Shown here: positions 53,585-61,162 of the stretch, in pieces | How the letters are laid out: the number at the start of each line of letters is the position of its first letter | How positions within the stretch are numbered: the first letter of the stretch is position 1 | Origin: Goodfellowiella coeruleoviolacea | GTDB lineage: Bacteria; Actinomycetota; Actinomycetes; Mycobacteriales; Pseudonocardiaceae | DNA length: 64,000 bases | Assembly (NCBI RefSeq): GCF_024171785.1 | Contig: NZ_JAMTCK010000007.1 | Location: forward strand, 62,001-126,000 | Direction of reading: 5' to 3' | The notes under the pieces: generated by a model | Seen by the model: the letters and a program-made list of their open reading frames with translations, nothing else | Database searches by the model: none | What the model was told of the DNA's origin: nothing | Position numbers and translations under genes: made by a program

Positions 53585-54610
53585 ATGGTGAACCGGAGTG
53601 GGACCGCCGCGGCTGGGTACCACCAGCAGCCAGCCGGCGCGGGGCCGGCCCGACGACGCAGGCGCTCCCGGGGCAAGGTGGTGCTGACCGTCCTGGTGGT
53701 GCTGCTGTTGCTGCTGGTCGGCCTGTGGTTCTACGTCGACTCCTCGCTCAAGCGGGTGACCGCGCTGGCGGACTACCCGGACCGGCCGGCCGCCGGCGCG
53801 GGCACCAACTGGCTGCTGGTCGGCTCGGACGCCAGGGATGGGCTGTCCGAGGAGGAGAAGGCGGAGCTGGCCACGGGCAGCGCGGCCGGGCACCGCACCG
53901 ACACGATCATGATCATGCACATCCCGGACGGTTCGGGAAACCCGATCCTGGTCAGCCTGCCCCGCGACTCCTACGTGTCCATCCCGGGACACGACAAGAA
54001 CAAGATCAACGCCGCGTTCGCGATCGGCGGGCCGCCCCTGCTGGCCCGGACCGTGGAGCAGGCCACCGGGCTGCGCATGGACCACTACGTCGAGATCGGC
54101 TTCGGCGGGTTCGCCAACGTGGTCGACGACGTCGGCGGGGTGGAGATGTGCCTGGACGAGCCGATGAAGGACCCCAAGGCCGGCATCGACCTGCCCGCCG
54201 GCTGCCAGGAGCTGAACGGCGCGCAGGCGCTCGGCTTCGTGCGCACCAGGGCGTTCCAGTCCGGTGACCTGGAGCGGGTGCAGAACCAGCGCAAGTTCCT
54301 GTCCGCGCTGCTGCACAAGGCCACCAGCGCCGCCGTGCTGGCCAACCCGTTCCGCTCGCTGCCGCTGGCCTTCGACCTGAGCGACGCGATCTCGGTGGGC
54401 GACGACGACCACCTGCACAACCTGGCCGGGCTGGCCTTCGCCCTCGGCGGCGGGATGGACACCGCGACCGCGCCGGTGGGCGGGTTCGACCAGGTGTCCG
54501 GGGCCGGCTCGGTGGTGGTGTGGAACCAGGCCAAGGCCAAGCAGCTGTTCGGCGCGCTGCGGGACGGCACCCCGGTGCCGGCCGACCTGGTGCAGCAACC
54601 GGCCGGCTGA
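53585..54610 (+). CDS. LytR-CpsA-Psr (LCP) family cell-wall glycopolymer ligase
   Basis: Predicted 341 residues. A short cytosolic tail rich in Arg/Lys, one membrane helix (VVLTVLVVLLLLLVGLWFYVD), then the LCP domain on the outer face (NWLLVGSDARDGLS; HRTDTIMIMHIP; LVSLPRDSYVSIPGHDKNKINAAFAIGG; DHYVEIGFGGFANVVDDVGGVEMCL; GAQALGFVRTRAFQSGDLERVQNQRKF). The conserved arginines and aspartates that hold the polyprenyl pyrophosphate are present. LCP enzymes attach wall polymers, in this order arabinogalactan, to peptidoglycan. ATG at 53585 follows GGGGGAC. No LytR_C domain, so the short form. Confidence 0.92.
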   Translation: MVNRSGTAAAGYHQQPAGAGPARRRRRSRGKVVLTVLVVLLLLLVGLWFYVDSSLKRVTALADYPDRPAAGAGTNWLLVGSDARDGLSEEEKAELATGSAAGHRTDTIMIMHIPDGSGNPILVSLPRDSYVSIPGHDKNKINAAFAIGGPPLLARTVEQATGLRMDHYVEIGFGGFANVVDDVGGVEMCLDEPMKDPKAGIDLPAGCQELNGAQALGFVRTRAFQSGDLERVQNQRKFLSALLHKATSAAVLANPFRSLPLAFDLSDAISVGDDDHLHNLAGLAFALGGGMDTATAPVGGFDQVSGAGSVVVWNQAKAKQLFGALRDGTPVPADLVQQPAG

Positions 54611-54671
54611 GCCGGGCGGCGGCGGGTGCGCGCCACCCGCCGCGGTCGGGGAAGCGCCGGGAGAACGGAGT

Positions 54672-54715
54672 GAGGGTGGTCGCCCGATCCGAACGGGATC
54701 GGTGCGACCACCCTC
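54672..54715. terminator. Very strong bidirectional terminator
   Basis: GAGGGTGGTCGC (54672-54683) pairs with GCGACCACCCTC (54704-54715), and inside it CCGATCC (54684-54690) pairs with GGATCGG (54696-54702), past one unpaired T. The stem has 19 bp and the loop 5 nt. It lies between the LCP gene and the convergent small gene at 54739. Confidence 0.85.
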
Positions 54716-54738
54716 AACCAACGTCTGGAGGCTGTCCC

Positions 54739-54879
54739 TCAGTCCTCGTCGACCAGGTTCGTGTCCGCTGTCGACGATTCGGCCGCCCAGGTGGCCGCCG
54801 ACGCCTTCGGGTGCTCGAACCCCTCGATGATCTGCTCGAACTCACGAATCAGGTCGTCATAGATCGGGGTCGGTGACAT
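54739..54879 (-). CDS. Small acidic protein (46 aa)
   Basis: No family recognised. The product begins MSPTPIYDDLIREFEQIIEGFE, a strongly amphipathic acidic helix, and ends in a Ala/Ser/Thr/Asp tail (SSTADTNLVDED). No cysteines, no membrane segment. ATG at 54879 follows GGGGGAG (on the minus strand) by about 8 nt. Lower GC than neighbouring coding frames and the strong convergent terminator next to its stop support a real gene. The shape (charged helix plus polar tail) would suit a peptide leader or a small regulatory partner; I cannot choose. Confidence 0.6.
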   Translation of the reverse strand: MSPTPIYDDLIREFEQIIEGFEHPKASAATWAAESSTADTNLVDED

Positions 54880-55269
54880 GCGGTTCTCCCCCACGGGTGT
54901 GCGACAGGAATCCTTCTGCTGTTAACCAGTGTTCGGTTGTACCTCGCAGCCAGCGCCCCTCCTGGCCGGCCCACAGCGTACCGCCATTCGGGTGATGGCG
55001 CGCGGCATATCGGGACGAACACGCCGCAGGGTGGTTTTCACGGCTGGTCCGTCCGTGTGGCCACGTCGGCGTCACCGTCCCGGATCAGTCCTTTGTGGAC
55101 GACCAGAATGTGTTGCGGGCACGGGGTTTTCCCGCGCGGGCACGTCCGCCAGGATGGGGCGCCACACTGGTGGCGGCCGGCCGAGGCGAGCCGAGGCGCG
55201 TCACGCTCTGTCGGTGGCATGCGGCAGGCTGCACCCGCCACAGATGACCATGCCTACCGGGAGGGGCAT
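54880..55269. other. Divergent non-coding stretch
   Basis: The 390 nt between the small acidic gene (leftward) and the gene at 55270 (rightward) hold no supported gene. The left end is AT-richer (about 54900-54950) and should contain the promoter of the small acidic gene, but no clear -35/-10 pair stands out. Confidence 0.5.
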
Positions 55270-55965
55270 ATGACGCAGGAACAACCACCGCGGCGATCGT
55301 CGGCCGCGTTATCCGCGGCCGACCTCGACCACCTGCGGGCGGAACTGGCCGAGGGGCGCACGCCCACCGTGTGGTTCACCGCCAAGGCGGTCGGCATGGA
55401 GGCCGGCCGGTCGGCCAAGGTGCTCGGGTTCACCGAGCCGGCCGAGGGCGACTTCATCCAGGTCCGCCCGACCGGCTCGCAGGACGAGCTGTCCTTCTCG
55501 CCCGCGGAGATGACACTCACCAAGCCGCCGCGCAAGCCCAAGGCCCCGGCCAAACCGGCCGCCCCGGTCGTCGCCGAGCCCTGGATCCCGCCGGCGCCGC
55601 CGGAGCCGGTCAGCAAGCCGCGCGCGGACGCGGCCGGCCCGACCGAGTCGGCGGGCAAGCGGCCGGCGCGCGCCGGTTCCGGTGCCCGTCGGGTCGCCAA
55701 GCCCAGCGAGGTGACGGTGACGCTGAGTTCCACCGCCGACGGCGAGTGGACGGTGGACGTGGTGACCGGCAAGAAGCGCACGGTCCGGTCCGCGCCGGTG
55801 CCGGCCTCGCACGTGGCCCAGGCCGCCAAGGTGCTGCACCCGGACGTGGCCGAGGCCATCCAGGCCGTGCTGGACGCCGCGCGCGAGCAGCAGCTGGCCC
55901 GGGTCGAGCAGCTGCGCGCCGAGCTGGAGGCGGCCCAGCGGGCCCTGGAGGAGCTGCCCAGCTAG
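55270..55965 (+). CDS. Conserved actinobacterial hypothetical protein (231 aa), DUF6319-like
   Basis: Two globular ends with a disordered Pro/Ala/Lys linker. The N-terminal part (LDHLRAELAEGRTPTVWFTAKAVGMEAGRSAKVLGFTEPAEGDFIQVRPTGSQDELSFSPAEMTL) resembles a small beta-rich nucleic-acid or ligand binding fold. The linker (about 80-140) is KPPRKPKAPAKP-like. The C-terminal part ends in a long helix likely to form a coiled coil (AAREQQLARVEQLRAELEAAQRALEEL). DUF6319 is my best match from memory, not verified. ATG at 55270 follows GGGAGGGG. Codon 14 is TTA (55309-55311), the rare bldA leucine codon. Confidence 0.7.
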   Translation: MTQEQPPRRSSAALSAADLDHLRAELAEGRTPTVWFTAKAVGMEAGRSAKVLGFTEPAEGDFIQVRPTGSQDELSFSPAEMTLTKPPRKPKAPAKPAAPVVAEPWIPPAPPEPVSKPRADAAGPTESAGKRPARAGSGARRVAKPSEVTVTLSSTADGEWTVDVVTGKKRTVRSAPVPASHVAQAAKVLHPDVAEAIQAVLDAAREQQLARVEQLRAELEAAQRALEELPS

Positions 55966-56310
55966 CGCTGGGAACGCGCCGCCGGGGTGTCGACGATGCC
56001 GGCCCGGCGGCGAACCAGTCCCGACCGGTGATCGGCCCCTGCGGCGGTGGTCGATCGACCGGTGATCGGCGCGCGTGCTGCCCGGCCGCGGTCCCGGCGA
56101 TGCGGTCGGCCGGCTGGACGAAGCACGCCGGTGGGGCGGGAACGGGCCCGGCCGGGCCGGAATTCACCCGAGGCGAGGCCTGTTCCGGGCCTGGCTGGCG
56201 AACGAGTGATGGGGCCGTCCCTCACGTGGCGGTATCACTCGTGCCGGTGCCGGAAATACCGTCTGTAGTTGGTTCCGCTGGTTTTCGTTGCGACCACAGG
56301 GGAGGACGAC
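55966..56310. other. Non-coding stretch upstream of the cysteine-rich peptide gene
   Basis: 345 nt without a supported gene. The last 80 nt (about 56230-56310) are AT-richer than the surroundings and should contain the promoter of the peptide gene at 56311; I could not match a standard -35/-10 pair or a SigR-type site. Confidence 0.5.
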
Positions 56311-56415
56311 ATGACGGCAGAGACAACCGCGTCGACCGAGAACGTTCAGCTGAGCGGCTGCGGCTGCTGTTCGACGTGCACCGGGCCCGGGTGCGGCTGC
56401 TGCTCCAGCTGCTGA
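56311..56415 (+). CDS. Cysteine-rich micropeptide (34 aa), possible RiPP precursor or metal-binding peptide
   Basis: Not recognised. ATG at 56311 lies 5 nt past GGGGAGG, a near-ideal ribosome site. The first 16 residues are Thr/Ser/Glu-rich, with no cysteine (leader-like, ends VQLSG). The remaining 18 contain eight cysteines arranged as two near-identical heptads, CGCCSTC and CGCCSSC, joined by TGPG; the last residue is Cys. No signal peptide or membrane helix. The core resembles thiazole-forming RiPP cores (Gly, Ser, Thr, Cys only, plus one Pro) or a minimal metallothionein with CxCCxxC clusters. No YcaO, Lan, radical-SAM or transporter gene is adjacent. The convergent lipoprotein gene ends 43 nt away. 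Coding status rests on the ribosome site and internal symmetry. Confidence 0.65.
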   Translation: MTAETTASTENVQLSGCGCCSTCTGPGCGCCSSC

Positions 56416-56458
56416 GGCTGACCAGCCGCCCGGGGCGAGACGATCAGAGGGGACCGAC

Positions 56459-58096
56459 TCACGGGGGGCAGACCGTACCGTCCTCTGGTACCTGACCGTC
56501 CACCAGGAACCGTTGCACCAGGGTGGTGGTGCACGAGACGCGTGGGAACGCGCCGTGCCCACCGCCCTGCCAACTCACCAGCACCGCCTGGCTCAGGTGC
56601 TGCGCGGCCCGTTCGGTGGCCGCGGCCGGCACGACCGGGTCGGCCGCGGTGCTGAGCACCAGGACCGGCGGCGCCCCGGCCAGGTCGGTGTCCGGCAGCG
56701 GCTGGGCCGGGACCGGCCACGGCCCGCACAGCACCAGCTGCTGGGCGAAGAGCACCCCGAACAGCGGGTGCTTGGTCTGCCAGTCCTGCGCCAGCTTGCT
56801 CACCTGCTCCGGGGGCAGCCGGGACGCGGTGTCGTTGCACCCGGTCACCAGCTCCCCGTCCAGCAGCGGCGGGTCGTCCTGGCTGCTGTCCAGCACCAGC
56901 GGCGCCGCCCACGCGGTCAGCGCGTTCCCGGACCCGGTGCGCGCCGCGGCGATCGCCTCGGCCAGCCGCGACCACGCCGACCGGTCCTCCAGGCCGCGCA
57001 GGATCGCCCGCAGCGCCGTGCCCGCGGTGAGCGGGACCGCGTCGACGCCGGCGCCGCCGGGCCGGTCGCCGCCGGGGACCCGCTGGCCGCGCAACTGGTC
57101 GAGCAGGTCCCGCACGGCCTGCCTCGGATCAGTCCCCAGTGGACAGTTGTGCGCGACGCAGTCGGCGGCGAACGCGTCGAACGCCTGCTCCGCGCCGATC
57201 GCCCGGTTCTCGGCCTGGCCGGTGGCGTCCGCGGTCGGGTCCAGCGCGCCGTCCAGCACCACCCGGCCGACCCGGTTGGGGTAGCGGCTGCCGTAGGTGG
57301 TCAGCACCCGGGAGCCCTCGCCTCGGCCGATCGCGTTGAGCCGGGACACGCCCAGTGACTCGCGCAGCGTCTCCAGGTCGGCCGCGGCCCGCCAGGTGTC
57401 CAGCGCGGCCAGCCGGTCGTCCAGGTCGAGCACGCACTCCTGGCTGGCCTTGCGCGCGGTTTCCAGCAGGCCGGTCACGTCGGTGCTGCCCGGGTCGTAG
57501 CCGATGATCTGGTCGCGCACCTCCGGGGAGACGCACCGGGCCGCCTCGGAGTCGCCCGTGCCCCGGCGGTCCATGCCGATCAGCGAGAACGTCTCGAAGA
57601 ACTGGGCCGGCAACTGGGTGGCCAGCCGGGCCGCGGCCAGCGTGCCCGGCTCGCCGGCCGCGTCGTTGACCAGCACCAGCGGCACCGCGCCGGTGCCGGC
57701 CTTGAGCAGGGAGATCCGCAGGCTGCCCCGGCCCGGCCGGCTGGGCGGGTCCAGCACCGCCTGCATGCGGACGCACTCGAAGGTGAGCGTGGTCGCCGCG
57801 CCCGCGTCGCCCAGCCGCTCCCGGGTGCTGTCCGCGCAGTCCGACCAGCCCAGCCGGTCGGCGGGGGCCCGGTCCAGCGGTGGGATCTCCGTGGCGCTGG
57901 AGGTCGGGCCACCGGGTGACTCGGCGCCGCCGCCGTCGATGGCCACGGGCGGACGGGTGGAGGGGCCGACGCTGCAGGCCGACACCACGGTGAGCAGCGC
58001 GGCGCCCACCAGCCCCAGCGGGCCGGCCAGGCGCCGACGCGTGCGGTCGGACCAGCGGGACCGTCGACGTGACGCGGCTGCTTCTGGTTGTTGCAT
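56459..58096 (-). CDS. Lipoprotein alpha/beta hydrolase (TAP-like C-terminus) lacking the nucleophile Ser
   Basis: Predicted 545 residues. A basic N-terminus, membrane segment and lipobox (LTVVSACSVG) mark a lipoprotein. The body matches tripeptidyl aminopeptidase-type alpha/beta hydrolases of the SlpD/TAP group: LIGMDRRGTGDSEAARC (oxyanion/HGG-like loop), YPNRVGRVVLDGALDPT after the nucleophile elbow, and a TAP-like C-terminal domain with LSTAADPVVP (Asp) and GGGHGAFPRVSC (His). The elbow, expected GxSxG, reads G257-R-G259-E-G261, so the serine is glycine. It may be a binding protein rather than an enzyme, unless nearby Ser262 substitutes. ATG at 58096 follows GAGAG. Confidence 0.88.
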   Translation of the reverse strand: MQQPEAAASRRRSRWSDRTRRRLAGPLGLVGAALLTVVSACSVGPSTRPPVAIDGGGAESPGGPTSSATEIPPLDRAPADRLGWSDCADSTRERLGDAGAATTLTFECVRMQAVLDPPSRPGRGSLRISLLKAGTGAVPLVLVNDAAGEPGTLAAARLATQLPAQFFETFSLIGMDRRGTGDSEAARCVSPEVRDQIIGYDPGSTDVTGLLETARKASQECVLDLDDRLAALDTWRAAADLETLRESLGVSRLNAIGRGEGSRVLTTYGSRYPNRVGRVVLDGALDPTADATGQAENRAIGAEQAFDAFAADCVAHNCPLGTDPRQAVRDLLDQLRGQRVPGGDRPGGAGVDAVPLTAGTALRAILRGLEDRSAWSRLAEAIAAARTGSGNALTAWAAPLVLDSSQDDPPLLDGELVTGCNDTASRLPPEQVSKLAQDWQTKHPLFGVLFAQQLVLCGPWPVPAQPLPDTDLAGAPPVLVLSTAADPVVPAAATERAAQHLSQAVLVSWQGGGHGAFPRVSCTTTLVQRFLVDGQVPEDGTVCPP

Positions 58097-58345
58097 CAAG
58101 CTCTCGCATGGGACGGCTGGGTTCTCGGGAAGCCTCGCACGCCCCAGGTGTGGGCACGGTGAGTGGGCCCGGTCCGACCAGCGGCGCTGAAGGCCGAACA
58201 GGCCGGCGGCCGGCAGTCGCCGTAGCCGGTCGTCGTGCCTGGTCGTCGTGCTGGAAGACCCGCGATGTGGTGCTATACGCTACCGGCCGGTGTGATCTAC
58301 CGACCGCTGGCGATCCCCGGCGGTGCCGACCAGGACGGAGCGCGG

Positions 58346-58921
58346 GTGCCGGACCAGGAAGCCGTGACCAGGGCCATCGCCGCCAACGTGCGCGCGGCCC
58401 GGACCGCGCGCCGGTGGAGCCTGGACACGCTGGCCAGCCGCTCCGGGGTGAGCAAGAGCGTGTTGGTGGCCGTGGAGCAGGGCAAGGGCAACCCGTGCAT
58501 CGGCACGCTCTGGCGGCTCTCCGACGCGTTCGGCACCACCCTGGCCCGGCTGGTCGAGGTCGTGGACGAGCCGCCGCTGCGGGTGGTCGAGCCGGACGAG
58601 GGCGTGGCCCTGTGGCAGGGCGCCGACGGCGGTCGGGGCGTGCTGCTGCTGGGCGACACCACGCCCCCGGCCGAACTGTGGGACTGGCGGCTGCGGCCCG
58701 GCGAGGAGCATCACAGCGAGCCGCACGCGCCGGGCACCAGGGAGCTGCTGCACCTCATCGAGGGCGCGGTGGAGCTGCGGGTGGCCGGCAGCGTCGGCAT
58801 GCTGCGCGCGGGTGGTGCCGCGGTGCTGGCCGGCGACCAGCCGCACGGCTACGTGGCCGTGGGCGACGAGCCCTGCCGGTTCACCATGACCGTGCTGGTG
58901 CCGCCGCCCCTGCCCGAGTGA
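58346..58921 (+). CDS. XRE-family regulator with C-terminal cupin domain
   Basis: Predicted 191 residues. N-terminal helix-turn-helix of the XRE type (IAANVRAARTARRWSLDTLASRSGVSKSVLVAVEQGKGNPCIGTLWRLSDAFG). The C-terminal cupin (about 115-190; WDWRLRPGEEHHSEPHAPGTRELLHLIEGAVELRV...LAGDQPHGYVAVGDEPC) is likely the sensor. Such proteins often sit next to and control a small exporter, as here (EamA gene 134 nt downstream). GTG at 58346 is 6 nt past GGAG and gives the normal domain start; a longer in-frame start has no ribosome site. TATACG at 58274-58279 could be the -10 box. Confidence 0.9.
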   Translation: MPDQEAVTRAIAANVRAARTARRWSLDTLASRSGVSKSVLVAVEQGKGNPCIGTLWRLSDAFGTTLARLVEVVDEPPLRVVEPDEGVALWQGADGGRGVLLLGDTTPPAELWDWRLRPGEEHHSEPHAPGTRELLHLIEGAVELRVAGSVGMLRAGGAAVLAGDQPHGYVAVGDEPCRFTMTVLVPPPLPE

Positions 58922-58926
58922 CCACC

Positions 58927-58943
58927 ACCGGGTGAAACCCGGT
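58927..58943 (+). terminator. Small hairpin after the XRE-cupin gene
   Basis: ACCGGGT and ACCCGGT with a 3-nt loop, 5 nt past the stop. It may end or attenuate transcription before the EamA gene. Confidence 0.5.
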
Positions 58944-59015
58944 CGCACCGGACCAGGCCGGACGGCCCACCGCGCGGCGCGCGGTCCGATCGCCCGCGGT
59001 GTGCGCGGCGATCCC

Positions 59016-59037
59016 CGTTGATCCGATGACGTTGATC
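59016..59037. promoter_or_regulatory. Direct repeat CGTTGATC, possible XRE-cupin operator
   Basis: CGTTGATC occurs at 59016-59023 and 59030-59037 with a 14-bp period, 19 nt upstream of the EamA start. A helical-turn-spaced direct repeat is a plausible binding site for the neighbouring regulator. Confidence 0.35.
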
Positions 59038-59055
59038 TGGTGAGAGGAGCCCGAC

Positions 59056-59967
59056 GTGGTGATGGCGCACGTCGATCGGATGTCGGACGCCCCGGCCGGT
59101 GGGGGCGGCCTGGCGGCGATCGCCGGGCGCACCCTCGGCGCGGTGCCGCCGCCGGCGCTGATCCTGGCCGGCATCGTCACCACGCAGGTGGGCGCGGCCG
59201 TGGCCAAGCAGTTGTTCGGCCTGGTGGGCGCGTCCGGCGCGGTGGCGTTGCGGCTGGTGTTCGCGGCCCTGGTGCTGCTGGTGGTGTGGCGCCCCTCGCC
59301 GCGGCTGAACCGGCGCACGCTCGCCGTGGTGGCCGGCTACGGCGCCGTGCTCGGCGGCATGAACCTGGTGTTCTACCAGGCGGTGGAGCGCATTCCGCTG
59401 GGCGCGGCGGTCACCATCGAGTTCCTCGGGCCGCTGGCGGTGGCCGTGCTCGGCTCGCGGCGCTGGCTGGACGGGCTGTGGGCGCTGCTGGCCGGCGGGG
59501 GAGTGGTGCTGCTGGCCGGTGGGGGCGGCAGCGGCGGGCTGAACTGGCTCGGCGTGGTGTTCGCCCTGCTGGCCGGGCTGGGCTGGGCCGGCTACATCCT
59601 GCTGTCCGCGGCACTGGGCAGCCAGACCAGTGACGGCCGGGGCCTGGCGCTGGCCATGTCCTTCGCCGGTGTGCTGGTCGCGCCGGTGGGCGTGCTCGAC
59701 GCGGGAACCGCCCTGTTGCAGCCGACCGTGCTGGTCGCGGGCGTGGCCGTGGCCCTGCTGTCCTCGGTGGTGCCCTACTCGCTGGAACTGGAGGCGCTGC
59801 GCCGCATGCCGCCCCGGGTGTTCGGCGTGCTGATGAGCCTGGAACCGGCCGTGGCGGCACTGGCCGGGCTGCTCGTGCTGCACGAGCGGCTGGGCGTGCT
59901 CCAGTGGCTGGCCATCTGCTGCGTGGTCGCCGCGTCCGTGGGCGCCACCCGCAGCGCGCGGCGCTGA
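59056..59967 (+). CDS. EamA-family (RhtA-like) exporter
   Basis: Predicted 303 residues, ten hydrophobic segments in two EamA repeats. RhtA-type landmarks are AVERIPLGAAVTIEFLGPLAVAVLGSRRWLDGLWALLAGGGVVLL in the first half and LSSVVPYSLELEALRRMPPRVFGVLMSLEPAVAALAGLLVLHERLG in the second. RhtA exports threonine and homoserine; the true substrate here is unknown. GTG at 59056 is 6 nt past GAGAGGAG; ATG at 59062 is the alternative. Adjacent to an XRE-cupin regulator on the same strand, a common regulator/exporter pairing. Ends 13 nt before the convergent DNA ligase stop. Confidence 0.9.
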   Translation: MVMAHVDRMSDAPAGGGGLAAIAGRTLGAVPPPALILAGIVTTQVGAAVAKQLFGLVGASGAVALRLVFAALVLLVVWRPSPRLNRRTLAVVAGYGAVLGGMNLVFYQAVERIPLGAAVTIEFLGPLAVAVLGSRRWLDGLWALLAGGGVVLLAGGGGSGGLNWLGVVFALLAGLGWAGYILLSAALGSQTSDGRGLALAMSFAGVLVAPVGVLDAGTALLQPTVLVAGVAVALLSSVVPYSLELEALRRMPPRVFGVLMSLEPAVAALAGLLVLHERLGVLQWLAICCVVAASVGATRSARR

Positions 59968-59980
59968 CCGCGCCGGGCGC

Positions 59981-61087
59981 TCACCGGGAGGGGCGCACCT
60001 GGCCGCGCAGCACCGCGGCCAGGTCGTAGCGGGCCGGCTCGTCCAGCTGGTCGTAGCGGCAGGAGCGCACCTCCCGGTCCGGCCGCCAGCGCACGAACTG
60101 GGCGGTGTGCCGGAACCGGCCCGGATACCCGCCCTCGGTGTGGTCGTAGGCCACCTCGACCACGCGCTCCAGCCGCAGCGGCATCCAGGGCAGCTCGCCG
60201 CTGCGCCAGCGGGTGACCGGACCGGGCAGGCGGCGCCCGTCGCCGGCGTCCGGCCCCAGCCAGGGGTGCCGCTCCGGGGCGTCCTCGACGAGTGCGCCGA
60301 ACTCGTCGGCCAGCGCCCGGCGGGTGGCGGCGGGGAACGCGCCCACCACGCCCACGTGGTGCAGCACGTCGGCGTGGTCGTACAGGCCCAGCAGCAGCGA
60401 GCCCACGGCCGTGCCCGGGGTGGTGCCGGTCTGCCAGCGCACCCCGGCCACCACGCAGTCGGCGGTGCGCGCGTGCTTGACCTTCACCATGGTGCGCCGC
60501 CCCGGCGTGTAGCCGCCGTGCGCGGGCTTGCCGACCACCCCGTCCAGGCCGGCGCCCTCGAACAGCTCGAACCAGGACCGGGCCAGGGCGATGTCGGTGG
60601 TGGCCGGGGTGAGGTGCACCAGTTCGGTGGGGGTGACCGCGTCGAGCAGCGCCTGCCGGCGCGCGGTGGTCGGCTCGTCCAGCACGGCCTGCTCGGCCGT
60701 GGCCAACAGGTCGAAGGCGACGTAGTTGGCCGGGGTCCGCTCGGCCAGCGCGCGCACCCGGCTGGCCGCCGGGTGGATGCGCTCGGACAGCGCGTCGAAG
60801 TCCAGCCGGCCCTGCCTGGCCACCACCAGCTCCCCGTCCAGCACCACCCGGTCGGGCAGGGCCGCGGGCAGCGCGGCCAGCACCTCGGGGAAGTAGCGGT
60901 TGAGCGGCTTGCCGTTGCGCGACTGCAGGGTGATCTCGGCACCGTCGCGGAACACCAGGCAGCGGAACCCGTCCCACTTCGGTTCGAACACCAGCTCCGC
61001 GCCGGAGTCGGCGTCCGCGCGGGTGAACAGGTCCGGCACCGAGGTGGCCAGCATCGGCTGGATCGGTGGGCGCAGTGGCGGCGGCAC
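59981..61087 (-). CDS. ATP-dependent DNA ligase (LigC type)
   Basis: Predicted 368 residues. Adenylation motif EPKWDGFR with the nucleotidyl lysine K37, followed by motifs III (YVAFDLLA), IV (EGAGLDGVVGKP) and V (VKVKHARTADCVV), and a C-terminal OB-fold domain. The size and motif spacing match mycobacterial LigC rather than LigD, whose polymerase and nuclease domains are absent. LigC enzymes seal nicks in repair with Ku or on their own. GTG at 61087 gives the expected PPPLRPPIQPMLA N-terminus; ribosome site poor. Convergent with the EamA gene. Confidence 0.92.
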   Translation of the reverse strand: MPPPLRPPIQPMLATSVPDLFTRADADSGAELVFEPKWDGFRCLVFRDGAEITLQSRNGKPLNRYFPEVLAALPAALPDRVVLDGELVVARQGRLDFDALSERIHPAASRVRALAERTPANYVAFDLLATAEQAVLDEPTTARRQALLDAVTPTELVHLTPATTDIALARSWFELFEGAGLDGVVGKPAHGGYTPGRRTMVKVKHARTADCVVAGVRWQTGTTPGTAVGSLLLGLYDHADVLHHVGVVGAFPAATRRALADEFGALVEDAPERHPWLGPDAGDGRRLPGPVTRWRSGELPWMPLRLERVVEVAYDHTEGGYPGRFRHTAQFVRWRPDREVRSCRYDQLDEPARYDLAAVLRGQVRPSR

Positions 61088-61127
61088 CCCGCCATGGTGC
61101 GCCCGCGCCAGGGTTCGTGCCTGGTCA

Positions 61128-61162
61128 AACCGGGCTGGTGGCGGTGGAACCGGGCTGGTGGC
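61128..61162. repeat. 15-bp direct repeat reaching a stop codon
   Basis: AACCGGGCTGGTGGC at 61128-61142 and 61148-61162 (20-bp period). The second copy ends on the first base of the stop codon of the DUF6286 gene (61162-61164, minus strand). It fills most of the 74-nt gap to the ligase gene. Confidence 0.75.

Noticed and set aside
56311-59967. A complete RiPP biosynthetic cluster around the cysteine-rich peptide
   Set aside because: The neighbours are a lipoprotein hydrolase, an XRE-cupin regulator and an EamA exporter; no cyclodehydratase, lanthionine synthetase, radical-SAM enzyme or dedicated peptidase is visible.
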